Notes: generated from the sequence alone by a model not told the origin. 64,000 nt of DNA from Streptacidiphilus sp. P02-A3a (GCF_014084105.1 NZ_CP048289.1:5341922-5405921), one strand, 5' to 3'; numbered from the stretch's first letter, positions 9,601-18,202 are shown. Made by a program: numbers and translations.

Positions 9601-11299
9601 GCAGCTGGCGGCGGCCCGGCGGCTCGGCCGCCGGGGCATCCTGGTGCGCACGCCGCGCACGCTGGAGGCCCTGGGCCGGATGAACACCGTCTGCTTCGAC
9701 AAGACCGGCACCCTGACCGAGAACCACCTGCGGGTGGTCACGGTGGTCACCCCGCGGGGCGACGTCCGCGCGGTCGGCGCGCCCGAGGCGGCGGCCGTGC
9801 TGCGTACCGCCGCCCGGGCCTGCCCGCCGGTCGCGGACGAGACCGGGATCCACGCGCACGCCACCGACGAGGCGGTGCTGGACGCGGCCGAGCCCGAGCC
9901 GGGGTGGATCCCGGCCGACACGCTGCCGTTCGCCGCCAGCCGCGGCTACGCCTCCGCCACCGGGACCGACGCCGACGGCGTGCACCTGCTGGTGGTCAAG
10001 GGCGCGCCGGAGGTGCTCCTGCCCAACTGCCCGGACGCCGGGTCCGAGGCCGCCGCGATGGCGCACGAACTCGCCGGGCAGGGGCTGCGGGTGCTGGCCG
10101 TGGCGGTGCGCCGGCTGCCGCCGGAGCACGCGGCCGAGGCCCTGCGCAAGCCGCTGGAGTCGCTGGAGCTCGCCGGGTTCGTGGCGCTGGCCGACACCCC
10201 GCGTCCCAGCTCCGCGCCGCTGGTGGCGGCGCTGCGGCGGGCCGGGGTGCGGCCGGTGATGCTGACCGGTGACCACCCGCAGACCGCCCGGGCGGTGGCG
10301 ACGGCGCTGGGCTGGCCCGCGGACGTGACCGTGGTGACCGGCGACCAGCTGGCCGCCGAGGACCGGGCCGGGCGCGCCCGGCTGCTCCAGGGCTGCGGGG
10401 TGGTGGCCCGGGTCGCGCCGGAGCAGAAGCTCCAGGTCGTCGAGTCGCTCCGGGCCGGTGGGCAGGTGGTGGCCATGGTCGGGGACGGCTCGAACGACGC
10501 CGCCGCCATCCGGGCCGCCGACATCGGCGTCGGCGTCGCCGCGCGCGGCTCGGCGGCGGCTCGCAACGCGGCCGACCTGGTGATCACCACCGGTGAGCTG
10601 ACCGTGCTGCTCGACGCCGTCGCCGAGGGCCGGGCGCTGTGGCGCAGCGTGGCGGACGCGGTCAGCATCCTGATCGGCGGCAACGCCGGGGAGATCGGCT
10701 TCTGTGTGCTCGGCACGCTGCTGTCGGGTTCCTCGCCGCTGTCCACCCGGCAGCTGCTGCTGGTGAACCTGCTGACCGACATGTTCCCGGCGATGGCGGT
10801 GGCGGTCACCCCGCGCGGCGGCGAGCCGGCGGCGTCCGGGACCGGCGACGGCGAGCCGCTGGGCTCGGCGCCGGTGGACACCGAGGCCCTGGGCGGGCCG
10901 CTGACCGGCCAGATCCGGCAGCGCGGGGTGGTCACCGGGCTGGGCGCGGGCACGGCCTGGCTGATCGGCACGCTCACCCCCGGGACCAGGCGGCGTACCA
11001 GCACCATGGCGCTGTGCGGGGTGGTCGGCGCGCAGCTCACCCAGACCCTGCTCGGCCGGGGCCGCAGCCCGCTGGTGCTGGCCACGGTGTTCGGCTCGGC
11101 GGCGTTCCTGACGGCCCTGGTGCAGACCCCGGGGGTCAGCCACTTCTTCGGCTGTACCCCCCTGGGTCCGGTGGCCTGGACCGGCGTGGCGGCGGCCGTC
11201 GGCCTGGCGGCGCTGGGCCCGTGGATCGTCCCGCCCGCCGAGCGGCTGCTGACGGCGGCGGGGTCCAGGCTGCGCCCGGTGGTCCGGCCGGTCCGCTGA
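6617..11299 (+). CDS. Very long cation-transporting P-type ATPase (CtpH/CtpI-like)
   Basis: 1560 residues from ATG behind GAAGGTGGCCC. All P-type ATPase signatures are present: actuator loop LTGES at about 870-874, PEGLP in the membrane segment before the P domain, phosphorylation motif DKTGTLT with Asp1028, MLTGDHPQTA, and the hinge GDGSNDAAAI at about 1289. PEGLP points to the P2 (Ca2+/Mg2+-like) group. Residues 1-700 form a long extra N-terminal part, including a degenerate HAD/ATPase-like region and an Asp/Gly tract at about 462-480. This architecture and size match mycobacterial CtpH and CtpI. About ten transmembrane helices are expected in the second half. The transported ion cannot be told from sequence. 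Confidence 0.9.
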   Translation: MVLRLLTRLPATALGLALAAPAVVGGRIVPQAGATVRLAAELAGAGARSTAQGASALSASAVRVGTVARNAVTPGLGYWRAGSRLHLPLRPGPDTARLDPRRVEAAAKRVAVDLARHPDVVAAYWDGGLARLVVRLAEGALSDEVVDRATELATGRGLTRPDEQVLERVHPGHPGGVRAGAIALACDSAGIAAAVTARSLRVKRSPRLVTAVVTLVREDSRVRAALRTRLGEAGADLLLAAANAVAHGIGQSPTALVLDAALRVGQLTESFARAAAFDTAHDAVCAPGRLSLAGSRAARPAPRSRPGQAYADQAVTTSLVGAAATLLFTRDVREAAEAVLAGSPKAARYGPAAFASVLGTALARDGVLVRDTERLRQLEVVDTVVLHPGALRSTRRTVLAVNTSTEEWEHDRLWQAVAAALGPSRPGAAEPDEPVVSLRPVPDEGVSETGLMIVSLRRPGSGGGGGDGGDGDGDGDTGDDGPEIGTALVGWEVDPLAESVLDAARRAGLYVVVLDDGALGDFAALADERVPADRPLAEVVRGLRRAGRVVLTVAHVPGDSGTVAAARGRRLPPESADLLAGLLCGDVAVSLTDERSAVVWGADVLPLGGLAGVWRLLTAVPAARAVGRRSRTLAEAGAALSGLLVVTRGARPDHLPFPAGMRLGPVNAAAAATLLLGWYAAARVGAQGAPRPRPRVPWHALQPREALSRLRAGRRAAPAVTTTVRRAAARTAGRAAGLPVFVPARLSLRLLGAVRAELDDPLTPVLVVGAVASALLGSTVDALLVTGALGVNATVGGVQRLRAERALSALVVSQRQTARRVAGAGAGPTDTVEARRLEPGEVIELRTGDVVPADARLLKVDGLEVDESSLTGESLPSAKQLEATPRAAVADRLCMVFEGTTVVAGQARAVVVGTGDETEAGRAAQLASRAGTAGGVQARLRELTNRVLPLTLAGGATVTGLSLLRGRPVRDAVRGGLAVAVAAVPEGLPLVATVAQLAAARRLGRRGILVRTPRTLEALGRMNTVCFDKTGTLTENHLRVVTVVTPRGDVRAVGAPEAAAVLRTAARACPPVADETGIHAHATDEAVLDAAEPEPGWIPADTLPFAASRGYASATGTDADGVHLLVVKGAPEVLLPNCPDAGSEAAAMAHELAGQGLRVLAVAVRRLPPEHAAEALRKPLESLELAGFVALADTPRPSSAPLVAALRRAGVRPVMLTGDHPQTARAVATALGWPADVTVVTGDQLAAEDRAGRARLLQGCGVVARVAPEQKLQVVESLRAGGQVVAMVGDGSNDAAAIRAADIGVGVAARGSAAARNAADLVITTGELTVLLDAVAEGRALWRSVADAVSILIGGNAGEIGFCVLGTLLSGSSPLSTRQLLLVNLLTDMFPAMAVAVTPRGGEPAASGTGDGEPLGSAPVDTEALGGPLTGQIRQRGVVTGLGAGTAWLIGTLTPGTRRRTSTMALCGVVGAQLTQTLLGRGRSPLVLATVFGSAAFLTALVQTPGVSHFFGCTPLGPVAWTGVAAAVGLAALGPWIVPPAERLLTAAGSRLRPVVRPVR

Positions 11300-11306
11300 C
11301 CGCCGC

Positions 11307-13874
11307 CTAGAGCCGGGGGTCGACCGGCTCGGATTCCAGGGCGAGCACCGCGAACACCGCCTCGTGGACCCGCCACAGCGGCTCGCCGGTGGCGAGCCGG
11401 TCCAGTGCCTCCAGGCCCAGGGCGTACTCGCGCAGCGCGAGCGAGCGCTTGTGGCCGAGGGCGCGGGAGCGCAGCCGGTCCAGGTTCGCCGGGAGGGTGT
11501 AGTCGGGGCCGTAGATGATCCGCAGGTACTCGCGGCCGCGGACCTTCACCCCCGGCTGGGCCAGCCGTCCGCCCTGCGGGCGCACCAGCGAGGCCAGCGG
11601 CTTGACCACCATCCCCTCGCCTCCGGCCGCGGTCAGCTCGGTCCACCAGCGGGTGGCCGCCGCCACCGAGGCCTCGTCGGCGGTGTCGACCAGCATCCGC
11701 CCGGTGCGCCGGAGCAGTTCCGGTTCGGCGTCGACCAGGGCGTCGATCCAGCCGAGGTGCTGGTCGTGCGGGCGGACCGCCAGGTTGGCGCCCTCGGCGG
11801 CGAGGATCTGGAACGGCGCGAGCCGGATCCCGTCCAGGCCGTCCACCGCCCAGCAGTAGCGCCGGTAGGCGTCGGTGAACGCGCGCGCGTCGACCTGCCG
11901 CGCCGACTGACGATCAGTCAGTTCTCGTACGTCGATCCCGCGTTCACCGGCCTTCTGGAGCGCGGCGAGGGCGGGGGGCAGGGCCGCCGCCGCTGCCGCG
12001 CCCACCGCCGCGTACTGGCGCCGCAGCAACCCGACGGCCTTGAGCGACCAGGGCAGCAGTTCGGCGTCCAACAGCAGCCAGTCGCTGTCGAGTTCGGCGA
12101 ACAGACCGCTGCGGACCGCGGCGCCGCGCAGCCGCTCCAGGATCGCGTCGGTCAGCGCCGGGTCGTCCAGGAAGGAACGGCCGGTCCTGGTCCAGATCGC
12201 GCCGCCGGTGGGCACCCCGAAGCGCCGCTCCAGGGCGGCCGGGTCCCGGCCGAGCAGCACCACCGCCCGCGAGCCCATGTGCTTCTCCTCGCAGACCACG
12301 TGGCGCACCCCCTCGGCGAGGTAGCCCGCGAAGGCCTCGTCCGGGTGCTCCAGGTGGCCCTCCCGGCGGGAGGTGGCGACCGGGGCCATCGTCGGCGGCA
12401 GGTAGGCGAGCAGCCGCGGGTCCAGCGCGAAGCGGCTCATCACCTCCAGCGCGGCGGCGGCGTTCTCCTCCCGGACCGCCACCCGGCCGTGGTTGGCGGT
12501 CTCCACGCCGCGGCGGCCGTGGACGTCGGTGAGCGCCAGCGGGCGGCCCTCGCGGGCACCGGGGGCGTCCGCGATCAGCGGGCGCACCGGCTCGTACCAG
12601 ACCTCTTCGGCCGGGACGCTGACCAACTCCCGCTCGGGGTACCGCAGCGCGGTCATGGTGCCGCCGAAGACGCAGCCGGTGTCCAGGCAGATGGTGTTGT
12701 TGTGGAAGGCGGCGACGGGGGTGGGCGTGTGCCCGTAGACGACCAGGGCCCGGCCCCGGTAGTCGTCGGCCCACGGGTAGCGCACCGGCAGCCCGAACTC
12801 GTCGGTCTCGCCGGTGGTGTCGCCGTACAGGGCGTGCGAGCGGACCCGGCCGGAGGTGCGGCCGTGGTACTTCTCCGGCAGCCCGGCGTGGCAGACCACC
12901 AGCCGTCCGCCGTCGAGCAGGTAGTGGCTGACCAGGCCGTCCATGAAGGCCCGCGCCTCGGCGATGAACTCCGGTGGCTCGTTGGCCAGTTGGTCCAGGG
13001 ACTCCTGTAGGCCGTAGCGGACCGCGACCTTGCGTCCGGCCAGTGCCCGGGCGAGCTTGTGCTCGTGGTTGCCGGGGACGCAGATCGCGTGTCCGGCCGC
13101 GACCATGCCCATCACCAGCCGCAGCACGCCGGGGGTGTCCGGCCCCCGGTCCACCAGGTCGCCGACGAACACGGCGGTGCGGCCGAGCGGGTGCGCGGCG
13201 TCGACGGCGCGGCCCTCGGCGTCGCGGAACAGCTGGTAGCCGAGCCGGTCCAGCAGGGTGACCAGTTCGGAGCGGCAGCCGTGGATGTCACCGACGAGGT
13301 CGAAGGGACCGGTGAGTTCCCGCAGGTCGTTGTAGCGCTTCCGCAGCACGATCTCGGCGGCGTCGATTTCGGCGGTGCCGCGCAGCAGGTGCACCGTGCG
13401 GAAGCCCTCGCGTTCCAGGTGCCGCAACGAGCTTCGCAGTTCCCGTTGCTGACGCTGGATCACATGCGGTCCGAGCTTCGCCCGGTCCGGGCGCCGCGCG
13501 TTGCGCTCGGCGCAGACCTGGGCCGGGACGTCCAGTACCACGGCGACCGGCAGCACGTCGTACTCCCGTGCCAGCTGCACCAGTTGGCGCCGCGCGGCGG
13601 GCTGGACGTTGGTCGCGTCGACCACCGTGAGCCGCCCGGCCGCGAGCCGCTTTCCGGCGATGTAGTGCAGCACGTCGAAGGCGTCGGCACTGGCCGACTG
13701 GTCGTTGGTGTCGTCGCTGACCAGGCCGCGGCAGGTGTCGGAGGACAGTACCTGGGTGGGCAGGAAGTGGCGGGCGGCGAAACTGGACTTGCCCGCGCCG
13801 GTGCTGCCGACCAGGACCACCAACGACAGGTCGGGGACAGCGAGTGCGCGGGTTGCTTCGGCGGTCGGGGTCAT
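11307..13874 (-). CDS. pnkp: Polynucleotide kinase-phosphatase Pnkp (RNA repair)
   Basis: 855 residues, the usual length of bacterial Pnkp. Three modules are visible. A 5'-OH kinase at residues 1-170 has Walker A GSTGAGKSS (23-31). A metallophosphoesterase at about 185-430 has GDIHGCRSEL, GDLVDRGPDT and GNHEHKL. A C-terminal ligase-like adenylyltransferase has the nucleotidyl lysine in EKHMGSR (Lys531). Pnkp heals the 5'-OH and 2',3'-cyclic phosphate ends left by ribotoxins and seals them with Hen1. Its ATG overlaps the hen1 stop by 4 bases (ATGA), so the two are translationally coupled and likely form the heterotetrameric repair complex. Confidence 0.95.
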   Translation of the reverse strand: MTPTAEATRALAVPDLSLVVLVGSTGAGKSSFAARHFLPTQVLSSDTCRGLVSDDTNDQSASADAFDVLHYIAGKRLAAGRLTVVDATNVQPAARRQLVQLAREYDVLPVAVVLDVPAQVCAERNARRPDRAKLGPHVIQRQQRELRSSLRHLEREGFRTVHLLRGTAEIDAAEIVLRKRYNDLRELTGPFDLVGDIHGCRSELVTLLDRLGYQLFRDAEGRAVDAAHPLGRTAVFVGDLVDRGPDTPGVLRLVMGMVAAGHAICVPGNHEHKLARALAGRKVAVRYGLQESLDQLANEPPEFIAEARAFMDGLVSHYLLDGGRLVVCHAGLPEKYHGRTSGRVRSHALYGDTTGETDEFGLPVRYPWADDYRGRALVVYGHTPTPVAAFHNNTICLDTGCVFGGTMTALRYPERELVSVPAEEVWYEPVRPLIADAPGAREGRPLALTDVHGRRGVETANHGRVAVREENAAAALEVMSRFALDPRLLAYLPPTMAPVATSRREGHLEHPDEAFAGYLAEGVRHVVCEEKHMGSRAVVLLGRDPAALERRFGVPTGGAIWTRTGRSFLDDPALTDAILERLRGAAVRSGLFAELDSDWLLLDAELLPWSLKAVGLLRRQYAAVGAAAAAALPPALAALQKAGERGIDVRELTDRQSARQVDARAFTDAYRRYCWAVDGLDGIRLAPFQILAAEGANLAVRPHDQHLGWIDALVDAEPELLRRTGRMLVDTADEASVAAATRWWTELTAAGGEGMVVKPLASLVRPQGGRLAQPGVKVRGREYLRIIYGPDYTLPANLDRLRSRALGHKRSLALREYALGLEALDRLATGEPLWRVHEAVFAVLALESEPVDPRL

Positions 13875-15430
13875 CGGGCGGGTCCCTGCTCGGTGGTGGC
13901 GGCGGCGGTGGCGGCGGTGTCAGTGCTGGCGGCGTCGGCAGCGGTGTCGTTGGTGCGGGTGAAGGCGGCGAGCTGGGTGGGCGGGCCGACCTCAGGGTCC
14001 TGCGGGCCGACCGGCGCGAAGCGGACGGTGTAGCCGTAGCGCTCGGCGACCCGCTCCGCCCAGGCCCGAAACTGGGCCCGGTCCCACTCGAACCGGTGGT
14101 CGGCGTGCCGGACCCGCCCGGCGGGCAGGCTCTCCCAGCGCACGTTGTACTCGACGTTGGGGGTGGTCACCAGGACCGTCCCGGGCCGGGCCGCGCCGAA
14201 CACCGCGTACTCCAGGGCGGGCAGCCGGGGCGGGTCGACGTGTTCGATCACCTCGGACAGCACCGCGGCGTCGTACCCGCCGAGCCGGGTGTCGGTGTAG
14301 GTGAGCGCGCCCTGGACCAGCCGCACCCGGGCCTTCTGCCGCTCGGGCATCCGGTCCAGGCGCAGCCGGTGCGCGGCGATCGACAGCGCCCGCGAGGACA
14401 CGTCCACGCCCAGTACCTCGGCGATCCACTGCTCCTTGAGCAGCGCGGCGACCAGGGCGCCCTCGCCGCAGCCCAGGTCGGCCACCCGGGTCGCCCCGGC
14501 CGCGCGCAGCTGCCCCACGATCGCCTCGCGGCGCTGCGCCGCGAGCGTCGGGACGGCCTGTGCCTGCTCGTCCGTCCCCCCGGCGGCCTCGCCGGTGCTC
14601 GGGGTCTCCTGCGGGACGGCGTTGTCGATCTCCTCGACCTCGCGGTCGTCCGCCTCGGCGAGCCGCGCCAGTTCCAGCCGCTCCATCGCGCTGCGCGCCA
14701 GCGACCAGCGGCGGGCCAGGTAGCGGCGGGTGATCAGCGGCAGCTCGGGGTGCTCGCCGAGCCAGCCCTCCCCCACCCGCAGCAGCTTGTCCACCTCGTC
14801 CGGCGCGACCCAGTAGTGCTTGGCGTCGTCCAGCACCGGCAGCAGCACGTACAGCTGGCCGAGGGCGTCGGCGAGCCGCAGTTCACCGGTGAGCCCCAGG
14901 CGCACGTAGTGCGAGTCGCCCCATTCGGGGAAGGACGGGTCGAGCGGGATCGGCTCCGCCTCCACCTGCCAGCCCAGCGGCTCGAACAGGCGGCGGACCA
15001 GCTCGGGACCGCCGTCCCGCCCGGCCTTGGCCGGGAGCGCCGGGATGCCGATCCGCAGCGGCAGCGGGGCCGCGGCCAGCTCCGGCCGCAGGTCGCAGCG
15101 GCCCTTCAGGGCGCTGTGGAACACCGCGTTCAGCGCCACCGCGAGCAGCGACGAGGCCGCGTAGGGGCGGTCGTTGACGTACTGCGCGAGCGCGAAGTCC
15201 GGCGAGCCGCCCCGGCCCTTGCCGCGGCCGCGCCGGACCAGCCCGACCGGGTCGGTCTCCAGCAGCAGCGCGGCGGTGCACGCCTCCTCGGTGGCCTCCG
15301 GGTAGAAGACATGGGCCAGGCCGTGCGAGGTGGTGAACGACTGGGCCCGGGCGGGGTGCTTGTGCAGCAGGAACCCCAGGTCGGTGGCGGGCCGTTCACT
15401 ACTTCCGGAGGTACTGATCGTCAGGAACAC
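13871..15430 (-). CDS. hen1: Hen1, 3'-terminal RNA ribose 2'-O-methyltransferase
   Basis: 519 residues. The N-terminal half is the bacterial Hen1 region that stimulates Pnkp ligation (start FLTISTSG, HPARAQSF, GLAHVFYPEA). The C-terminal half is a SAM methyltransferase with VADLGCGEGA, SEVIEHVDP, TTPNVEYN and ADHRFEWDRAQF, which supply the metal-binding Glu/Glu/His/His set. It marks the repaired junction with a 2'-O-methyl group so the same ribotoxin cannot cut again. GTG at 15430 is chosen because it gives the family N-terminus; no Shine-Dalgarno is seen. A -10-like AATACT ends 7 bases upstream, suggesting a leaderless mRNA. It is first in the operon with pnkp. Confidence 0.94.
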   Translation of the reverse strand: MFLTISTSGSSERPATDLGFLLHKHPARAQSFTTSHGLAHVFYPEATEEACTAALLLETDPVGLVRRGRGKGRGGSPDFALAQYVNDRPYAASSLLAVALNAVFHSALKGRCDLRPELAAAPLPLRIGIPALPAKAGRDGGPELVRRLFEPLGWQVEAEPIPLDPSFPEWGDSHYVRLGLTGELRLADALGQLYVLLPVLDDAKHYWVAPDEVDKLLRVGEGWLGEHPELPLITRRYLARRWSLARSAMERLELARLAEADDREVEEIDNAVPQETPSTGEAAGGTDEQAQAVPTLAAQRREAIVGQLRAAGATRVADLGCGEGALVAALLKEQWIAEVLGVDVSSRALSIAAHRLRLDRMPERQKARVRLVQGALTYTDTRLGGYDAAVLSEVIEHVDPPRLPALEYAVFGAARPGTVLVTTPNVEYNVRWESLPAGRVRHADHRFEWDRAQFRAWAERVAERYGYTVRFAPVGPQDPEVGPPTQLAAFTRTNDTAADAASTDTAATAAATTEQGPAR

Positions 15431-15495
15431 ATCGCCGAGTATTGCCTGTTCGGGGGTGTCCCACTACGGGTTTTCGACCGGGCCGGGGACACCGG

Positions 15496-16224
15496 TCACC
15501 GCGGCCGCCGGGCGAGAAAGACGAACTCCCGGCCGGGCCGGTCCGGTGCGTCACGGACCTCCCGCACCGTGTAGCCCGCGTCGAGCAGGTCCGCCTCGAC
15601 CTCGTCGCGCTCACGGAAGCGCAGCGTCGACACCGAGGTCAGCACCGCACCGTCGGAGGGGAAGACGAAGGTCCAGGCGAAGGTCACCAGCGGCCCGCTG
15701 ACATCGAGCAGATCCACCCAGCTCTCCACCGCGCCCTCCCCCGGTAGCTCGGAGACCTGATGGCTGGCGGCCCGGTTCCACCGCTCCCAGGCGCACCCGG
15801 CCGGAACACGGGTCTCGAACACCAGCTGCCCGCCGGGCCGCAGCGCGGCGTGGACCGCGCGCAGCGTGCCCTGCCAGTCGCCGGGATCGATGATCGCCTG
15901 CGCCACGTTGGCGGTCATGGTGGCGAGGTCGACCCGCATCGGCGGCAGCGCGGTCGCGTAGCCGTGGTTCCAGCGCACCCGCTCGCTGCCCGGCTTCGCC
16001 CGCGCGACGTCCAACGAGGGACCGGCCGGTTCGACGGCGGTGACCTCGATCCCCCGCCCGGCCAGCAGCAGCGCGAAGGTACCGGTCCCGCACCCGACGT
16101 CCAGCACGCTGCGGGCACCGAACTCCTCGGCGATGGCGAGGTAGGCGTCGAGGTCGCTCCGGTCGGGGTCGTGGGCGTCGTAGACGGCGGCCAGTCGCGG
16201 GTGCTCGAAGATGTCGTCAGGCAT
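15496..16224 (-). CDS. Class I SAM-dependent methyltransferase
   Basis: 242 residues from ATG at 16224 (MPDDIFEHPRLAAVYD); the longer in-frame start at 16272 lacks a ribosome site and family-like sequence. The SAM motif VLDVGCGTGTFALLLA is near residue 40, followed by an acidic ribose-binding loop (VTAVEPAG), motif II DLATMTANVAQAI and RPGGQLVFETR. This is the common Methyltransf_25/11-type domain of uncharacterised actinobacterial methyltransferases, so the substrate is unknown. It lies 65 bases upstream of hen1 on the same strand, close enough for readthrough, and diverges from the peroxiredoxin gene. Confidence 0.88.
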   Translation of the reverse strand: MPDDIFEHPRLAAVYDAHDPDRSDLDAYLAIAEEFGARSVLDVGCGTGTFALLLAGRGIEVTAVEPAGPSLDVARAKPGSERVRWNHGYATALPPMRVDLATMTANVAQAIIDPGDWQGTLRAVHAALRPGGQLVFETRVPAGCAWERWNRAASHQVSELPGEGAVESWVDLLDVSGPLVTFAWTFVFPSDGAVLTSVSTLRFRERDEVEADLLDAGYTVREVRDAPDRPGREFVFLARRPR

Positions 16225-16397
16225 GCGGCTCACGGTACGTCGGGGCGGCGGGCGGCGCGATCGACTTGTCACCGGCGGGAATGCGCCCCGGTGTGGCGGT
16301 GTCCGCCCGGACTGGGCGGAAAGGCGGTATCACTGGGACCGACAGAGAACAGAGAGCAGTCCCGGCTCCGGCCGGTTCGTCGCGAGGAGTGGCCACC

Positions 16398-16880
16398 ATG
16401 TCCAAGTCGCCCGCAGTCGGTCAACCGGCACCGGACTTCACCCTGCCGTCGGTACAGCTGGCCGACGGCGAATGGGTCCGCCGCGACCGCACGCTGTCGC
16501 AGGAGCTCGGGCACCCGGTCGTCCTGGCGTTCTACCCGGGCGACGACACGGCGGTCTGCACCAAGCAGCTCTGCTCCTACTCCTCCGGCCTGGAGGCCTT
16601 CACCGAACTCGGCGCGACCGTCTGGGGCATCAGCACCCAGGGCCTGGACAGCCACGAGAGCTTCGCCCGCAAGTACGACCTGCGGATGCCGCTGCTCGCC
16701 GACACCGGCCGGGAGGCGGTGAACGCCTACGGCATCGCGCTCGGCGGCCTGGTCCGGCGCTCCGTGTTCATCGTCGACGCCGAGGGCGTGCTCCGCTGGA
16801 AGCACGTGGCCGCGGTCGGGCTGACCTTCCGCGACATTCCCACGCTGACCGCGCAGCTGGCGGCGCTGGGACAGGGCTGA
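16398..16880 (+). CDS. Peroxiredoxin, PrxQ/BCP type
   Basis: 160 residues from ATG behind GAGGAGTGGCCACC. Thioredoxin-fold peroxidase that reduces hydrogen peroxide and organic hydroperoxides. The peroxidatic Cys54 sits in DTAVCTKQLC, with Cys59 five residues on. The CxxxxC spacing is the signature of atypical two-cysteine PrxQ/BCP enzymes recycled by thioredoxin. The ends PAPDFTLPS and RRSVFIVDAEGVLRW are also typical. It is monocistronic and divergent from the methyltransferase at 15496-16224. The shared 170-base gap must hold its promoter, but no OxyR or similar site was identified. Confidence 0.93.
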   Translation: MSKSPAVGQPAPDFTLPSVQLADGEWVRRDRTLSQELGHPVVLAFYPGDDTAVCTKQLCSYSSGLEAFTELGATVWGISTQGLDSHESFARKYDLRMPLLADTGREAVNAYGIALGGLVRRSVFIVDAEGVLRWKHVAAVGLTFRDIPTLTAQLAALGQG

Positions 16881-17428
16881 GCGGCGCGGACGCTCACCAC
16901 GGGGAGCGCACCGGTGACAGTCCGTCGATCCCAGGCCCCTCGGCGGGTACTCCGGACCGCCCCGGACAGGCGCCGAACCAGGTCTCTACCCAGTGGTTTT
17001 CCGGCCGAAACGGGCCGAAACGGCGGTTCGCGGGTGATGGCCGCCACACGCCGCGCGGCGACTACTAGGGCCGGTAGTCGACCGCGCGGCGGCCTCCCGG
17101 GCGGTCCGGGCCGGGGTCTCCCGGCCCCCGCGCCGAGCGCCCGGGCGGGGGCGGACGGCGGCCGGGAGCCGTTGGCCGAGAGCGGCGCGAACACCGTTCG
17201 AATACGGAACCGGTTAGTACATGGGGGCCTTGGCCGGCGCCGTCGCACCGGCTAACAATGGCTGAGTCATCCGGCGCAGCGGCCCTGTCCGCCACCGCGT
17301 CGGCCCCCTGGCACTCACCCGCAAGCGGCGTGCCCGTGCCTGCCCCTGAGGTGGCCGCTCCCCCTGTCCGGGAGCCGCCGGAAGCCCGACGGCAAGCACC
17401 CGTCAACCGATTGAGGTCGTACTCTCCC
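16881..17428. other. Long intergenic region with a strong hairpin and a short tandem repeat
   Basis: About 550 bases with no supported gene. It holds a perfect 10-bp tandem repeat (GGCCGAAACG at 17003-17012 and 17013-17022). A bulged inverted repeat spans 17050-17090, with arms GCCGCGCGG plus GACTAC pairing with GTAGTC plus CCGCGCGGC; it could terminate the peroxiredoxin transcript. The rest is a GC-rich leader of the secreted protein at 17429. I looked for a c-di-AMP riboswitch, common before actinobacterial wall hydrolases, and did not find its conserved boxes. Confidence 0.45.
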
Positions 17429-18202
17429 ATGTCCCGTATCTCTTCCCGCATGCGTGTTTCCGCCATCCTGGTCGCCGCTGCCAGCCTCACCTCCGTGGGC
17501 GGCTTCGCCGCCAGCGCGAACGCGGCCACCCCGGTCACCGCCGTCCACCAGGCCGTCCAGGCCGCGCCGGTGAGCTACACCGACCAGGCCGTCACCTCGG
17601 CCGCGCACCTCGCCTACCTCAACCAGGAGGCCGCGTCGGCCGCGCAGCAGGCCTACAACGCGGCCACCGGCGGCTCCGGCTCGACCAGCTCGGCCGCCGC
17701 CCCGGCGAGCGCCGCCACCACCTCCACCGTGGCCACCGCCCCTGCCGCCTCCGCGCAGCAGAACAGCGACGCGTCCTCGGCCGCGCAGAACGCCTACAAC
17801 TCGGCGACCGCGAGCACCAACGCGAGCACCAACGCGAGCACCTCCACCAGCTCCGCCACCACCGGCAGCACCCAGAGCACCAGCTCCACCACCGCCACCG
17901 CCTCGGCCACCACCTCCGGCGACCCGCAGGCGATCGCGGCCTCCATCGTCCCGGCCGACCAGCTGGCCTCCTTCGACGAGATCATCTCGCACGAGAGCGG
18001 CTGGAACGTCACCGCCGTCAACCCGTCCTCCGGCGCCTACGGCCTGGCCCAGGCCCTGCCCGGCAGCAAGATGGCCTCGGTCGGCGCCGACTGGCAGACC
18101 GACGCCACCACCCAGATCACCTGGGCCCTGCAGTACATGGACTCCACCTACGGCAGCCCGAACCAGGCCTGGGCCTTCTGGCAGGCCAACAACTGGTACT
18201 GA
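17429..18202 (+). CDS. Secreted lytic transglycosylase-like protein
   Basis: 257 residues from ATG at 17429; a second ATG at 17450 is possible and neither has a strong Shine-Dalgarno. The signal peptide (RVSAILVAAASLTSVGGFAA, ending near ASANA) is followed by a region rich in AHLAYLNQEA/AQNAYNSAT-like segments and a Ser/Thr/Ala linker. The C-terminal 90 residues form an SLT-like domain: FDEIISHESGWN with probable catalytic Glu189, then NPSSGAYGLAQALPGSKM and AWAFWQANNWY at the end. This domain is typical of actinobacterial peptidoglycan-cleaving secreted proteins. A very strong hairpin terminator follows at 18268, so the gene is probably transcribed alone. Confidence 0.82.
   Translation: MSRISSRMRVSAILVAAASLTSVGGFAASANAATPVTAVHQAVQAAPVSYTDQAVTSAAHLAYLNQEAASAAQQAYNAATGGSGSTSSAAAPASAATTSTVATAPAASAQQNSDASSAAQNAYNSATASTNASTNASTSTSSATTGSTQSTSSTTATASATTSGDPQAIAASIVPADQLASFDEIISHESGWNVTAVNPSSGAYGLAQALPGSKMASVGADWQTDATTQITWALQYMDSTYGSPNQAWAFWQANNWY

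Noticed and set aside
8717..11143. 808-codon minus-strand frame
   Set aside because: Shadow of the P-type ATPase catalytic half; Gly/Arg/Gln-rich with no motif.
16914..17255. 113-codon frame in the gap after the peroxiredoxin gene
   Set aside because: Arg/Gly-rich, weak codon bias, spans the hairpin and tandem repeat; no family resemblance.
17100..17428. c-di-AMP (ydaO) riboswitch upstream of the secreted transglycosylase-like gene
   Set aside because: Position is typical, but the conserved boxes of that riboswitch were not found; a covariance-model scan would settle it.
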